Positions 1 through 8,595 of a stretch of DNA of 64,000 bases are shown piece after piece. The DNA is from Streptomyces sp. WMMB303. Lineage in GTDB: Bacteria; Actinomycetota; Actinomycetes; Streptomycetales; Streptomycetaceae. The DNA lies in contig NZ_JARKIN010000001.1 of NCBI RefSeq assembly GCF_029351045.1, positions 3,398,501 through 3,462,500 of the forward strand, in the 5' to 3' direction. A program made the translations under genes and the position numbers. A model generated the notes under the pieces. That model had not been told where the DNA came from and ran no database searches. It worked only from the letters and a program-made list of their open reading frames with translations. Each line of letters opens with the position of its first letter. The first letter of the stretch is position 1.

Positions 1-210
1 GAAGTGGAGGAGCCGCAAGGAGAGTACGAGATCGTACGGCTCCCCTTCACTCCACAGGGCCTGAACTCGGTGGAGGTGGTCCCGCCGAGGCTGCGGGCCT
101 ATCTCGCCGCGAACATCGAGGGGGTGCAGGCCCTGCTCGCGCCCGACCTCCGCCGTCCGTCGCCGGGGCCGGCCGACCCGCCGGGGCCGCCACCCGACTC
201 CGCACGCTAG
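1..210 (+). CDS. C-terminal fragment of an unknown protein
   Basis: An open frame enters from the left edge and ends at a TAG at 208-210, giving about 69 residues of the C-terminus. The last 20 or so residues are Pro/Gly-rich and probably disordered; the part before contains a short segment, RLPFTPQGLNSVEV, that I do not recognise. The stop overlaps the stop of the convergent gene on the other strand in a shared CTAG (207-210). The start lies outside the window, so no function is proposed. Confidence 0.5.
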   Translation, partial: EVEEPQGEYEIVRLPFTPQGLNSVEVVPPRLRAYLAANIEGVQALLAPDLRRPSPGPADPPGPPPDSAR

Positions 211-1601
211 CCGAACCAGCCCTGGAAGGGCGCGGGTTTCCGCGGCTCGCTCGGCTCGGCTTCCTGGCGGCCGCGCCGCTGCGCCTCCGCCAGCGCCCGC
301 TCGGCCTCCAGCCGCCAGGCGGAGACGTCCCGGGCGTGCTCGGCGGACCCGGCGCTCTCCGCGCGGGCCGAGATGGCGGCCGAGACCGCGGAGGACGCGG
401 CCGGCGTCGTCCCGGCGGCGTGCTGACGCCGCCGGGGCAGCTGCGGGAGGGCGGCCGCCCGCGCGGTCGCGTCCTCCGGTGCGGCAGTGGGTCCGGCACC
501 GGGCGGCGGGTCGTCCTCGGCCTTCCCGTCGCGGCCCGGCCCGGCCTCGGGCTGCGCGGCCGGTTCGCGGGCTCCGGTACGCGCCTGCGCGGGGACGGGT
601 GCCGGGGCGGGCGGGGCGCCGGGGGAGAGGGGAGTGCGTGGTGCGGGTATCGCGCCGGACGGCAGGGACGCCGGGGCTGGTGGTGCCTGCGGGGGCAGCG
701 GGACGGAGTCGCCGGACGGCGGCACCGGTGGGACGGCGGGTACGGCCGGGGCGGGGGCCGGGAGTCCCGACGCGGGCGGAGGCGCCGACGGCGGGGAGGC
801 CGATACGGGTGCCGACGGGGGAACCGGCGGCGCCGCGGGCACCGGCGGGGGCACCGGCCCCGGCGACACCGTTGCCGCGGGGGCGGTCACCTCGCGGTGG
901 CCCTCCCGGGCGTCCCGGGCGGCTCCGAAGAAGTCGCCGCCCTTGCGCTTGTAGTCGTCGGTGCCCCACTCGCGCGCCGCGCGGCGCGGGGCCTTCATCA
1001 GATGGGGGATGTGCTTGGCGCAGTGTATGTACGCCTCCTCCACCTCGACCCGCACCCACAGCACGGCCCGCCGACCGGGTATCGGGTCCTGCGGCAGGTC
1101 CGGTACCGAGGGGCGCAGTTCCGCGTCGTCCAGCACCTGGGCGCGGCCGTTGATGTGCAGGCCGATCCGGGCGCGGAGGAAGTCGACGAGAAGCAGGCCC
1201 ACATGCGGGTTCTCCCCGATGTTGCCGAGGCTGGCGTGGACGCCGTTGCCGCGGTACTCCGGAAAGACCAGCGTCCGCTCGTCCAGTACGCGCAGGAACC
1301 CGGGCGGCCCGGCGCGGAAGCTGTTGTCGCACTCGCCGTTGCGGTCGGACGTGGCGAGGAAGAACATCTCCTGCTGCTGGGTGAACTCCCGCATCCGCTC
1401 GTTGAGATGGTCGAGCACCTGGTCCTGGTAGAACCGTTCGGCGCGCTCCTGCGAACCGATCCGCTGCTGCAGCGCGTGCTCCCCGTCGCTGCCGGGCAGC
1501 CGCCGCGGCGGGTCGGGGTGCTGGTCGGTCCCCGCGCCCATGCCCTCCGCGTGCCCCGCGGAACCGTCGCCGTATCCGTTCGCGTCACTCAACGCCGCCA
1601 C
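207..1601 (-). CDS. Pyridoxamine 5'-phosphate oxidase-like FMN-binding protein with long Pro/Ala-rich C-terminal extension
   Basis: About 464 aa. Residues about 45-230 look like the split-barrel PPOX/flavin-reductase-like fold (MFFLATSDRNGECDNSFR, then a VFPEYRGNGVHASLGNI segment and GLLLVDF), the family that binds FMN, F420 or haem. Residues about 240-400 are Pro/Ala/Ser low complexity and the end is a basic/acidic helix. I chose the GTG at 1601 because GAGGAAAGGGA precedes it; the frame stays open to a GTG at 1712 that directly abuts the upstream stop. It lies just downstream of the globin reductase gene on the same strand, so the two are probably cotranscribed and may share a redox or nitrosative-stress role (inference). 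The exact substrate is unknown. Confidence 0.75.
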   Translation of the reverse strand: MAALSDANGYGDGSAGHAEGMGAGTDQHPDPPRRLPGSDGEHALQQRIGSQERAERFYQDQVLDHLNERMREFTQQQEMFFLATSDRNGECDNSFRAGPPGFLRVLDERTLVFPEYRGNGVHASLGNIGENPHVGLLLVDFLRARIGLHINGRAQVLDDAELRPSVPDLPQDPIPGRRAVLWVRVEVEEAYIHCAKHIPHLMKAPRRAAREWGTDDYKRKGGDFFGAARDAREGHREVTAPAATVSPGPVPPPVPAAPPVPPSAPVSASPPSAPPPASGLPAPAPAVPAVPPVPPSGDSVPLPPQAPPAPASLPSGAIPAPRTPLSPGAPPAPAPVPAQARTGAREPAAQPEAGPGRDGKAEDDPPPGAGPTAAPEDATARAAALPQLPRRRQHAAGTTPAASSAVSAAISARAESAGSAEHARDVSAWRLEAERALAEAQRRGRQEAEPSEPRKPAPFQGWFG

Positions 1602-1712
1602 TCGTCCCTTTCCTCGACCGGCCGACCGGACGGCTGCCCCGCGGCCGGCCTCGGAGTACCCGTCCCGGGTGACCGGCTCCCGGCAGCAGCCGCGATCCGA
1701 ACACCCCACCAC

Positions 1713-3134
1713 CTATGCCCTCTGCGCGGCCAGTTCGTCGAGGGAATCGTGCCGTATTCGGTGCGTCGGAATCCCGAGCCCGCGCAGTGTCTCGACCCCG
1801 GTCCTGATCATTCCGGGCGGTCCGGAGAGGTAGCCGTCGTACGCGGGCCAGGGGCCGTATCTGCGTACCGCGTCCGGAAGCTCGCCCGCGAGCGCCTCAG
1901 CGGCCGAGGCCGCTCCCGCCGCGACGACGGGGCGCACCGACAGCCACCGGTGGCGGTCCTGGAGGCGCAGCATCGTCTCCAGGTCGTAGAGGTCCTGGTC
2001 GGTGCGGGCCCCGTAGAAGACCTCGACCGGGCGCGCCCGCCCCCGGCTGACCACGTCCTCGACCAGTGCCTTGATGGGGGCGATACCGGTCCCGCCGCCC
2101 AGGCAGAGCAGTCCGCTGTCGGCCTCGTGGTCGACGAGCATAGAGCCCGCGGGCGGGCCGAGCCGCAGCACGTCGCCGGGGCGGGCGCGCTGCACCAGCG
2201 CCGTGGAGACCCACCCGGCGGGCACGGATTTCACGTGGAAGGTCAGCAGGCCGTCGGGGCGAGGCGCGGACGCGAACGAGTAGTGCCGCCACACCCGGGG
2301 CCACCAGGGCGTCTCCAGGCTGGTGTACTGCCCGGCGCGGAACGGGTACGGCTGGTCGGGACGCACCGTGATCACGGCGATCTCCGAGGTGCGCAGTTCG
2401 TGCGAGACGATCTCCGCGTCCCACCAGGCGGGCGCCCGGCGCTCGTCCTCGGCCGCCGCGTCGATCATCGTCTGGGAGATCGCGGTGTAGGCGCGCACCC
2501 AGGCCGCCTCGGTGCGGGGGCTCCAGGTGTCGGGTGCGTAGCGGGCGATCGCGGCCATCAGGCACTCACCGACGGCCGGGTAGTGCGCGGGCAGGGTGCC
2601 GTATTTGCGGTGGCCGCGACCCAGCCCGGCGAGGTAGTCGCCGAGCAGCTTGCCGTCGTCGAAGAGGCGTACGGCGGTCAGCAGCGCGCGGAAGAGCCGG
2701 TCGCGCTGGCCGTCCATGGCGGCCGGGAACATCTCGCGCAAGTGCGGGTACTGGACGAACAGCAGCGCGTAGAAATAGGCGGTCGCCGAGTCGGCGGAAC
2801 GTTCCAGCTCCGCCATGGAGGCTCCGATCAGTTCGGAGTCGCCGAGCTGGTCGCCTGCGGGGTTCGCGGGCGCGGCGGGAGCTGTCCGCCCCGCTGCGGC
2901 AGCCGGCGCCGCCGCCATCGGTTCGGGAGCCGCCTCCGGCTCGTGCGCGTGTTCAGGTTCCGGTTCGTGTTCCGGTTCCGGTGCGGTCGCCCCCGCGGTC
3001 CGCAGGGACTGTGCCGCGTCAGGTGCGCCTGGCGCGGGGCGCTCCGCGGGTGCGGCATCGGACGCCGGGGTGAACCAACCCCGTCCGCCGCTGCCACCGG
3101 CGGACGCACCGTCGCTGCCCGACATGGTGGTCAT
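1713..3134 (-). CDS. Two-domain globin / FAD-NAD(P) oxidoreductase (flavohaemoglobin-like)
   Basis: About 473 aa from the ATG at 3134, preceded by GAGGCGAG. After an Ala/Pro/Glu-rich N-terminal tail of about 95 residues comes a globin domain (about 110-235) whose GRGHRKYGTLPAHYPAV stretch contains the probable proximal haem His. A ferredoxin-reductase-type FAD domain follows (RHYSFASAP), then an NAD(P) domain (GGGTGIAPIKALVEDVV). Flavohaemoglobins typically dioxygenate NO to nitrate using NAD(P)H; this is the likely activity, although the long N-terminal tail is unlike classic Hmp. The next gene, a PPOX-like flavoprotein, follows immediately. A perfect inverted repeat lies 50-62 bp upstream of the start. 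Confidence 0.85.
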   Translation of the reverse strand: MTTMSGSDGASAGGSGGRGWFTPASDAAPAERPAPGAPDAAQSLRTAGATAPEPEHEPEPEHAHEPEAAPEPMAAAPAAAAGRTAPAAPANPAGDQLGDSELIGASMAELERSADSATAYFYALLFVQYPHLREMFPAAMDGQRDRLFRALLTAVRLFDDGKLLGDYLAGLGRGHRKYGTLPAHYPAVGECLMAAIARYAPDTWSPRTEAAWVRAYTAISQTMIDAAAEDERRAPAWWDAEIVSHELRTSEIAVITVRPDQPYPFRAGQYTSLETPWWPRVWRHYSFASAPRPDGLLTFHVKSVPAGWVSTALVQRARPGDVLRLGPPAGSMLVDHEADSGLLCLGGGTGIAPIKALVEDVVSRGRARPVEVFYGARTDQDLYDLETMLRLQDRHRWLSVRPVVAAGAASAAEALAGELPDAVRRYGPWPAYDGYLSGPPGMIRTGVETLRGLGIPTHRIRHDSLDELAAQRA

Positions 3135-3183
3135 GCTCGCCTCGCCTCGTACCTCTTCCGGACGTTCTGTGCACATCCGTGTT

Positions 3184-3196
3184 CCGAAAGTTTCGG
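3184..3196. promoter_or_regulatory. Candidate operator upstream of globin gene
   Basis: Inverted repeat CCGAAA-G-TTTCGG, flanked by GTT and T-GAAC that extend the symmetry imperfectly. It lies 50-62 bp upstream of the globin start, where a repressor of an NO or oxygen response could bind. The regulator is not identifiable from the site alone. Confidence 0.35.
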
Positions 3197-3344
3197 TGAA
3201 CCGCCCCCTGTGAACACCGTGCCCAGAACACTTTGCACTCCTTACCGCACGATGCGGGAGGGACCGACCATACCGTGAAGCCTTCACGCCACAACCCCCG
3301 TTCGCGGTTCCCGCGAATTCCGTCATTCGGAACCCGCGAAGGAA

Positions 3345-4055
3345 TTACCGTGCCGCGGGGACGAGTGCGTGGGCCTCCCGGAGATCACTTCCGGTGTAGT
3401 GGTGCGAGGCGAGTGAGCGGACGTGGTGGTCGGCGTTCACCGCGACGGAGACGGGTACGGCGGCGAACAGCTCCGTGTCGGAGAGGGAGTCCCCGTACGC
3501 CACGCAGTCCGCCGGCCGCAGCCCGAATTGGGCGCAGAGCTCCTCCGCGATCTTCACCTTCGACGAGGGCGAAAGAATCCCGGCGGGATCGAGGGGACGC
3601 GCCGGATACTTCGTACTTCCGTTCGGAATTGCGCGCGGAACCTCCGGCCATCGCGAACCGTGGGTAACCTCGGCCCCCCAATCCTGTAGTCGCCGCACAA
3701 AGAAATCCGGCGAGAGAGAAATCACGGCGCAGCGCTCGCCCTCCGCCCTGAGCCTCGCCCACACCTCCGGGATGCCCGTCAGCCACGGCGCGGCCGCGAA
3801 GGCCGCGGACACGATCTCGTCGTTGAGCGCCGACCACAGCGCACACGCCCGGAGGGCGAACTGCGGCGGTGTCAGTTTCTGTTCCGCAAAGGCCCGTTCG
3901 AGATCCCGGATCTCGGCGTCGACCCCGAGCTGCCGGGATATCTCCACCGAGGCCGCCGAACCGTACAGCAGGGTGCCGTCGAGGTCGAAGAGGTGGAGCC
4001 GGGGGCGGCGTTCTCCCGGCGTCGGTCGCGGATTCGGATGCTGAGCCGGACGCAT
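3345..4055 (-). CDS. HAD-superfamily phosphatase (HAD-IB, phosphoserine-phosphatase-like)
   Basis: 236 aa from the ATG at 4055. Motif I is LHLFDLDGTLLYGS near the N-terminus (catalytic DxDGT), motif II is VISLSPDFF, and motif III/IV is YGDSLSDTELF, as in HAD-IB phosphatases. The cap is short and inserted between motifs I and II. The substrate is a small phosphorylated metabolite that cannot be specified. The frame is open further upstream, but the extra residues are basic and low complexity and overlap the divergent gene at 4204, so the shorter start is preferred. It is divergent from the DUF2269 membrane protein. Confidence 0.8.
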   Translation of the reverse strand: MRPAQHPNPRPTPGERRPRLHLFDLDGTLLYGSAASVEISRQLGVDAEIRDLERAFAEQKLTPPQFALRACALWSALNDEIVSAAFAAAPWLTGIPEVWARLRAEGERCAVISLSPDFFVRRLQDWGAEVTHGSRWPEVPRAIPNGSTKYPARPLDPAGILSPSSKVKIAEELCAQFGLRPADCVAYGDSLSDTELFAAVPVSVAVNADHHVRSLASHHYTGSDLREAHALVPAAR

Positions 4056-4203
4056 ACCGGCGATCGTACGGGCGCGGGCCTGCCACCGACCCCGCAGCCG
4101 GGCAACGGGTACGCCGCGCTGCGCCGCGTACTCGGAGCCGAGTAGCCCCCGATACTCCCGCTGTCGGACGCCCCGGACGCCGGACGGCGGCACAGTCGCC
4201 GGT

Positions 4204-4851
4204 ATGCGGCAACTGTCCCGACGTGCCCGCAGAGGCACTCTCGCGCTCCACGTCTGCTCCTCGGCCGGCTGGCTCGGCATGACGCTGTGCCTGCTCGCAC
4301 TCGGCCTCACCGCGGCCCTCACCGGGTCCGGCCCCGCGGCCGAGGCCTCCTACCGCTCGATGAAGGTCTTCGCCGACTGGCTGCTGGCCCCGCTCGCGCT
4401 GGTCACCCTGGCCAGCGGTGTGCTGCTGTCGGTGGGCACCCGCTGGGGGCTGGCACGGTACTGGTGGGTGTGGATCAAGTTCTGGCTCACGCTGGCCGCC
4501 ACCCTGGCGAGCGTGCTCCTCTTCCGGGTGCGGATCGACAGCACCGTCGCCGACGTGGCCGCGGGGCGCCCGATCCTGCCGTACGAGTTGGTGATCCCGC
4601 CGCTCGTCTCGCTGAGCGCCTACACGTTCATGACCGTCATCTCGGTGCTGAAGCCCTGGGGCCCGACCAAGCGGGGCCGCCGCGGCGCCCCGGCCCGCCG
4701 CCGGCCCGCGGGCCCGGGCCCGCGGGCCGGGTCACCGGGCTCCGGACGGCAGGACCGGTCACCCGCGGCGGATGCGTGGAACCGGCCGTCGGCGCCCGGC
4801 CGTCGCAGCCGGTCAGCGGCCCCGGCCCCCGGACGGCAGGCTGTCGGCTGA
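4204..4851 (+). CDS. DUF2269-like integral membrane protein
   Basis: 215 aa. Four hydrophobic segments (about residues 12-38, 58-80, 88-110 and 135-158) with a RWGLARYWWVWIKFWLTL core and VISVLKPWGPT near the end resemble the DUF2269 family of small membrane proteins. No enzymatic motif is visible. The last 50 residues are Pro/Arg/Gly-rich and cytosolic in character. Its 3' end overlaps the 3' end of the convergent MFS gene by 39 bp (4813-4851). Function unknown. Confidence 0.7.
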   Translation: MRQLSRRARRGTLALHVCSSAGWLGMTLCLLALGLTAALTGSGPAAEASYRSMKVFADWLLAPLALVTLASGVLLSVGTRWGLARYWWVWIKFWLTLAATLASVLLFRVRIDSTVADVAAGRPILPYELVIPPLVSLSAYTFMTVISVLKPWGPTKRGRRGAPARRRPAGPGPRAGSPGSGRQDRSPAADAWNRPSAPGRRSRSAAPAPGRQAVG

Positions 4852-6213
4852 CGGCCCGCCGGGGGCTGCCCGGACGGCGGCCGCGGACGGCCCGGCCCCG
4901 GCGTACGCGGGCCCCGGCTCCGCGGCGCCGTCCGGTGCGGCCGCCCCGGCCGTCCGCACCGTCAGCCCGGTCCGGGGCGCCGGAGTGGCGCCGCGGCGCT
5001 CCAGGACCGCGGAGGTCACCGCCAGCGCGAGGGCGCCCAGGGCCAGCCCGGCGCCCGCCATGTTCGGCGACGTCGGGCCGAAGCCGGCCCCGAGGACCAG
5101 CCCGCCGAGCCAGGTGGCGAGCGCGTTGCCGAGGTTGAAGGCGCCGATGTTCATGGCCGAGGCGAGGGTGGGCGCGTCCGCCGTCTGGTCGAGCACGCGC
5201 TTCTGCAGCGGCGGGACCGTGGCGAAGCCGAACGCGCCGATCGGCGTCAGCGTGACGGCGGCCGCCGCCTTGTCGTGCGCCGTGACGGTGAACACGGCCA
5301 GCGTCCCGGCCAGCGCGACCAGGGCGATGCACAGCATGGGCAGCAGGGCCCGGTCGGCGAATCGGCCACCGACCAGGTTCCCGGCGACCATGCCGACCCC
5401 GAAGAGGACCAGCAGCCAGGTCACGGAGGTGTCGGCGTACCCGGCGGCCTCCGTCATCATCGGCGCGATGTAGGTGATGGCGGCGAAGACCCCGCCGAAG
5501 CCGAGCACGGTCATCCCCATCGCCAGCAGCACCTGGACGTTGCGGAAGGCGGCCAGTTCGTCGCGGATCCGGCCGGTGCGGGGGCGCGGTCCGCCCGTGG
5601 GGACGGGCCCCTCCGGTGCCCCGGCCGCCGGACGGTCGGCCACGCCGTCGGCCGGACTCTCCGCCGGGACGTCCCGGGGAACCAGCGCGGCGACGCCCGC
5701 CAGCCCCAGCACCCCCAGCCCGGCGACGGCGACGAAGGTGAGCCGCCAGCCCGCCTGCTGCCCCAGCAGGGTGCCCAGCGGCACACCGACGACGTTCGCG
5801 AGGGTCAGCCCGGTGAACATCAGGGAGATGGCCGCGGCCTTGCGGTGCGGGGCCACCAGTCCGGCCGCGACGATCGAGCCGATGCCGAAGAAGGCACCGT
5901 GCGCGAGCGAGGCGATGACCCGGCCCGCGAGCATCACGCCGAAGGCGGGCGCGAGCGCGGAGACCAGGTTGCCCAGCACGAACAGGCCCATCAGCAGCAT
6001 CAGCATCCGCTTGCGGGAGGTCCGGGTGCCCAGGACGGCGAGGACCGGGGCGCCCAGCAGCACCCCGACCGCGTAGCCGGATGCCAGATACCCGGCGGTG
6101 GGGATGGAGACCCCGAACTCGGCGGCGACCTCGGGCAGCAGGCCCATGATCACGAACTCGGTGGTCCCGATGCCGAAGGCGCCGATGGCGAGCGCCAGCA
6201 GGGCGAGAGGCAT
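4813..6213 (-). CDS. MFS drug/arabinose-efflux-type transporter
   Basis: About 466 aa from the ATG at 6213; a further in-frame start at 6249 would put codons over the operator-like repeats. Twelve hydrophobic segments are visible, with the motif GTTEFVIMGLLPEVA in TM1 and LGTRTSRKRMLMLLMG (loop 2-3 motif A variant), typical of DHA1-type proton-driven effluxers such as AraJ/YdhP. A charged, Pro-rich cytoplasmic loop lies between TM6 and TM7 and a disordered tail follows TM12. The divergent marR-type gene and the repeats between them indicate a repressor/pump pair; a hydrophobic drug or sugar is the probable substrate, not deducible further. Confidence 0.85.
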   Translation of the reverse strand: MPLALLALAIGAFGIGTTEFVIMGLLPEVAAEFGVSIPTAGYLASGYAVGVLLGAPVLAVLGTRTSRKRMLMLLMGLFVLGNLVSALAPAFGVMLAGRVIASLAHGAFFGIGSIVAAGLVAPHRKAAAISLMFTGLTLANVVGVPLGTLLGQQAGWRLTFVAVAGLGVLGLAGVAALVPRDVPAESPADGVADRPAAGAPEGPVPTGGPRPRTGRIRDELAAFRNVQVLLAMGMTVLGFGGVFAAITYIAPMMTEAAGYADTSVTWLLVLFGVGMVAGNLVGGRFADRALLPMLCIALVALAGTLAVFTVTAHDKAAAAVTLTPIGAFGFATVPPLQKRVLDQTADAPTLASAMNIGAFNLGNALATWLGGLVLGAGFGPTSPNMAGAGLALGALALAVTSAVLERRGATPAPRTGLTVRTAGAAAPDGAAEPGPAYAGAGPSAAAVRAAPGGPSADSLPSGGRGR

Positions 6214-6243
6214 GAGCGGGGAACCTTTCCATGCGGAGGGCGA

Positions 6244-6285
6244 TTGCAAGCGTCGACATTAATTGCAGACGCTGGATATATGCAA
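6244..6285. promoter_or_regulatory. MarR-type operator region between MFS pump and regulator
   Basis: Three overlapping symmetrical elements lie in the divergent intergenic region. They are TTGCAAGCGTC at 6244-6254, the inverted pair AGCGTC (6249-6254) / GACGCT (6268-6273), and TTGCA (6263-6267) / TGCAA (6281-6285). The region is AT-richer than its surroundings, as expected for a promoter. Binding by the adjacent MarR protein is inferred from position. Confidence 0.5.
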
Positions 6286-6454
6286 ACGCCGACTATTGCG
6301 GGGATGCTCTAGCCTGGAAGGCGCGCCGTGCCGCTCCGCCGGTGCGCGCAGGTCCGCCCCGGTGATACGGGGACAAGGGCGGCCGAACGGAAGCCGGTAG
6401 CCGGAAGCCGGGCGGGAGAACGGACAGCCGGCCGGCCGGGAGAGGAGTTCCTTC

Positions 6455-6916
6455 ATGTCACGCCACGCCGATCTGGGCCTCGCACAGGGCTGGTGCGCGC
6501 TCTCCGCGCTGCACGGCCGGATCGAGACCCACATCGAACGGGCGCTGCACGCCGCACACGGGCTCAGCGTGCGCGAGTTCTCCCTGCTGGACGTCCTGAG
6601 CGAACAGCACGACGGGGACGGCGGCCACTTCCGGATGACCCAACTCGCCGACACCGTCGTCCTCAGCCAGAGCGCGACGACCCGCCTGGTCAGCCGGCTG
6701 GAAGAGCGCGGACTGCTCCGCCGCTACCTGTGCCCCGACGACCGGCGCGGCATCTACACCGACGTCACCGAAGCGGGCCACGCCCTGCTGGAAGCGGCAC
6801 GTCCCACGCACGACACCGCGCTCAAGGAGGCGCTGGCCGCGGCCGAGGCCCGGCCCGAACTCGCCCCCCTGGCAGCCGCCGTCCGCGCGCTCGCCCCCGC
6901 CCGGCCCGCGGAGTGA
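6455..6916 (+). CDS. MarR-family transcriptional regulator
   Basis: 153 aa, ATG preceded by GAGAGGAGTT. It has the MarR winged-helix layout: an N-terminal dimerisation helix, recognition region MTQLADTVVLSQSATTRLVSRLEERGLL, and the wing with the diagnostic CPDDRRGIYTDVTEAG (the conserved DxR of MarR wings). Such proteins dimerise and release DNA when binding phenolic or drug ligands. The gene is divergent from the MFS pump, so it most likely represses that pump and itself through the repeats at 6244-6285. Confidence 0.88.
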   Translation: MSRHADLGLAQGWCALSALHGRIETHIERALHAAHGLSVREFSLLDVLSEQHDGDGGHFRMTQLADTVVLSQSATTRLVSRLEERGLLRRYLCPDDRRGIYTDVTEAGHALLEAARPTHDTALKEALAAAEARPELAPLAAAVRALAPARPAE

Positions 6917-6959
6917 CCGTCCGGCCCCACCCACGGGCCCGGGGCGTACAGTGCGGAGA

Positions 6960-7460
6960 ATGACCACGACTTCCGGCGGTTCGCGAACCCCCGCCGAGAC
7001 GCCCGCAGCGGAATTCACCGTCCGGCGGGCGCGGGCCGAGGACATCCCCGCGATCGTCGCCATGCTCGCCGACGACGCCCTCGGGGCCACCCGCGAGACC
7101 CCCTCCGACCTCGCCCCCTACCGCGCCGCGTTCGAGCGGGTCGACGCCGACCCACACCAGCACCTCGTCGTCGCCGAGATCGACGACAGAGCAGTCGGCA
7201 CCCTGCACCTGACGATCATCCCCGGGCTGTCCCGCCGCGGCTCCACCCGCTCCCTCATCGAGGCCGTACGGGTGCACACCGATCTGCGCGGCAGCGGTCT
7301 GGGCACCCGGCTCATCGAGTGGGCCGTCGCCGAGTCCCGGCGCCAGGAGTGCGTACTGGTCCAGCTCACCTCCGACGCCACCCGCGTCGAGGCGCACCGC
7401 TTCTACGAGCGCCTGGGCTTCCAGGCCTCGCACCTCGGCTTCAAGATGCCGCTGTCCTGA
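6960..7460 (+). CDS. GNAT-family N-acetyltransferase
   Basis: 166 aa. The GNAT core is clear: FTVRRARAEDIPAIVAML at the start, the acetyl-CoA loop VRVHTDLRGSGLGTRLIEWAV (R/QxxGxG/A type), and the end ATRVEAHRFYERLGFQASHLGFKM. The substrate is not predictable; similar proteins acetylate small amines or ribosomal protein N-termini. The ATG at 6960 is preferred to a GTG three codons upstream. It follows marR by 43 bp on the same strand and could be read from the same promoter. Confidence 0.85.
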   Translation: MTTTSGGSRTPAETPAAEFTVRRARAEDIPAIVAMLADDALGATRETPSDLAPYRAAFERVDADPHQHLVVAEIDDRAVGTLHLTIIPGLSRRGSTRSLIEAVRVHTDLRGSGLGTRLIEWAVAESRRQECVLVQLTSDATRVEAHRFYERLGFQASHLGFKMPLS

Positions 7461-7524
7461 ACCGGGCCGCCGCAGGGCCTCACCACAGCCTGCGCGGCCG
7501 CACCGGATCAGGCCGCGACCGGGC

Positions 7525-8109
7525 TCAGGCGGCCCCGCGCCGCTCCCGGCAGGAGGCCATCGCCCCTCTGGCGGCGGGACCGGCCCAGGAACCCGCGCCG
7601 CGGGAGCCCGCCCCCGCAGCCACACCTCCACCCGCACCTGCCGAGGGGCCCGCCGTCGCGCTCCCGGCGGGGATACCGAGCCGCTGCCACACGCGCCCGC
7701 GCAGCAGCGCGTACTCCTCCGCCCTGCGCAGCGAGTGGCGCATCGGGCGCGGCACCGAGACCCCCTCCATGACGACCTGACCGGCGCGGAACTGGTCGCG
7801 GGTGAGGTCGATCTCGGATCCGTCCGGCAGCCTGTTCCACCAGTGGAACCCCTGCCGGCCGCCGTGCTCCCCGTACACCTCCCCGCACATCAGCTCCCCG
7901 CCCAGCAGGTCGTGCACCACCAGCGCCGTCACATCGCACTGCCCCCACGCGGGGTTCGCCGGACTCCAGCCCGCGCGCCGCAGATCGTCCGGGGAGCAGG
8001 TGTCCGCGCCCCAGGAAGCGCGCAGCGCTCCCTCGATCCGGCCCAACTCCGAAGCACCCGCGCCCATACCGGAAACCCCGACCGCATCCGCACTCATGTC
8101 CGCAAGCAT
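7525..8109 (-). CDS. YunG-like protein with a Cys-His-Asp triad pattern
   Basis: About 194 aa. The conserved part (about 15-125) reads NPAWGQCDVTALVVHDLLGG, then GFHWWNRLPDG and SEIDLTRDQF, which matches my recollection of the YunG family. A Cys at a helix start, a His in an HWWNRL strand and a following Asp is the order of a papain/transglutaminase-like triad, so hydrolase or peptidase activity is possible but only inferred. The C-terminal 50 residues are Gly/Ala-rich and disordered. The ATG at 8109 follows a GGGGTGGGG; an ATG four codons later is equally possible. Confidence 0.6.
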   Translation of the reverse strand: MLADMSADAVGVSGMGAGASELGRIEGALRASWGADTCSPDDLRRAGWSPANPAWGQCDVTALVVHDLLGGELMCGEVYGEHGGRQGFHWWNRLPDGSEIDLTRDQFRAGQVVMEGVSVPRPMRHSLRRAEEYALLRGRVWQRLGIPAGSATAGPSAGAGGGVAAGAGSRGAGSWAGPAARGAMASCRERRGAA

Positions 8110-8185
8110 GCCCCACCCCACTGACAACGACCCCTGCCGACCGCGATCGGACCGCAGCACACCGCGGCCCCTCCCGGGACCGGGC

Positions 8186-8470
8186 TCAGCTCGGCCCGAA
8201 GCCGCCGTAGGGCCGGAGCGGCACGACGCGGAACTCCGACATCTCCTTCCGGGCCAGCGGAAGGGTGTCCACAGCCGCCTGCGCCTCCTCCGGCGAGCCG
8301 GCCTCCAGCAGGAAGCAGGCCCCCGGTCCGTCCCCGCGCAGCCAGATCTGCCGCAGTACCCCGTCCGCGTACAACTTCCGTACCGCCGCCGTCTCCTCGG
8401 GGAGCACAGCGGCGAACTCCTCCTCGGAATAACGGTCGCTGTAGCGCTGGGTCATCACCAAGAACTGCAT
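8186..8470 (-). CDS. YciI/muconolactone-isomerase-like small protein
   Basis: 94 aa. The sequence MQFLVMTQRYSDRYSEEEF, GVLRQIWLRGDGPGACFLLEA and SPEEAQAAVDTLPL fits a dimeric alpha+beta barrel (ferredoxin-like) of the YciI/muconolactone delta-isomerase type. Such proteins bind small hydrophobic or phenolic compounds; no specific substrate can be given. It stands alone on the minus strand between the YunG-like gene and the dienelactone hydrolase. Confidence 0.7.
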   Translation of the reverse strand: MQFLVMTQRYSDRYSEEEFAAVLPEETAAVRKLYADGVLRQIWLRGDGPGACFLLEAGSPEEAQAAVDTLPLARKEMSEFRVVPLRPYGGFGPS

Positions 8471-8595
8471 GCTCAGACCCTACTCCGGACTCCGTCCCCG
8501 GGGATCTTCGGCCGGGAATCCGGAGCCGCGAGCGCGACGTGATCCACGTCCACGCGCTCCGGACATCCGCCGCCCCCGATTCCCCGGCCGGGCCC

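Noticed and set aside
2228..2241. parS-like ATTTCACGTGGAAG
   Set aside because: Several mismatches, not palindromic.
336..3278. 980-residue open frame on the plus strand
   Set aside because: Antisense shadow of the globin and PPOX genes; Arg/Gly/Val-rich, no domain, typical of very GC-rich DNA.
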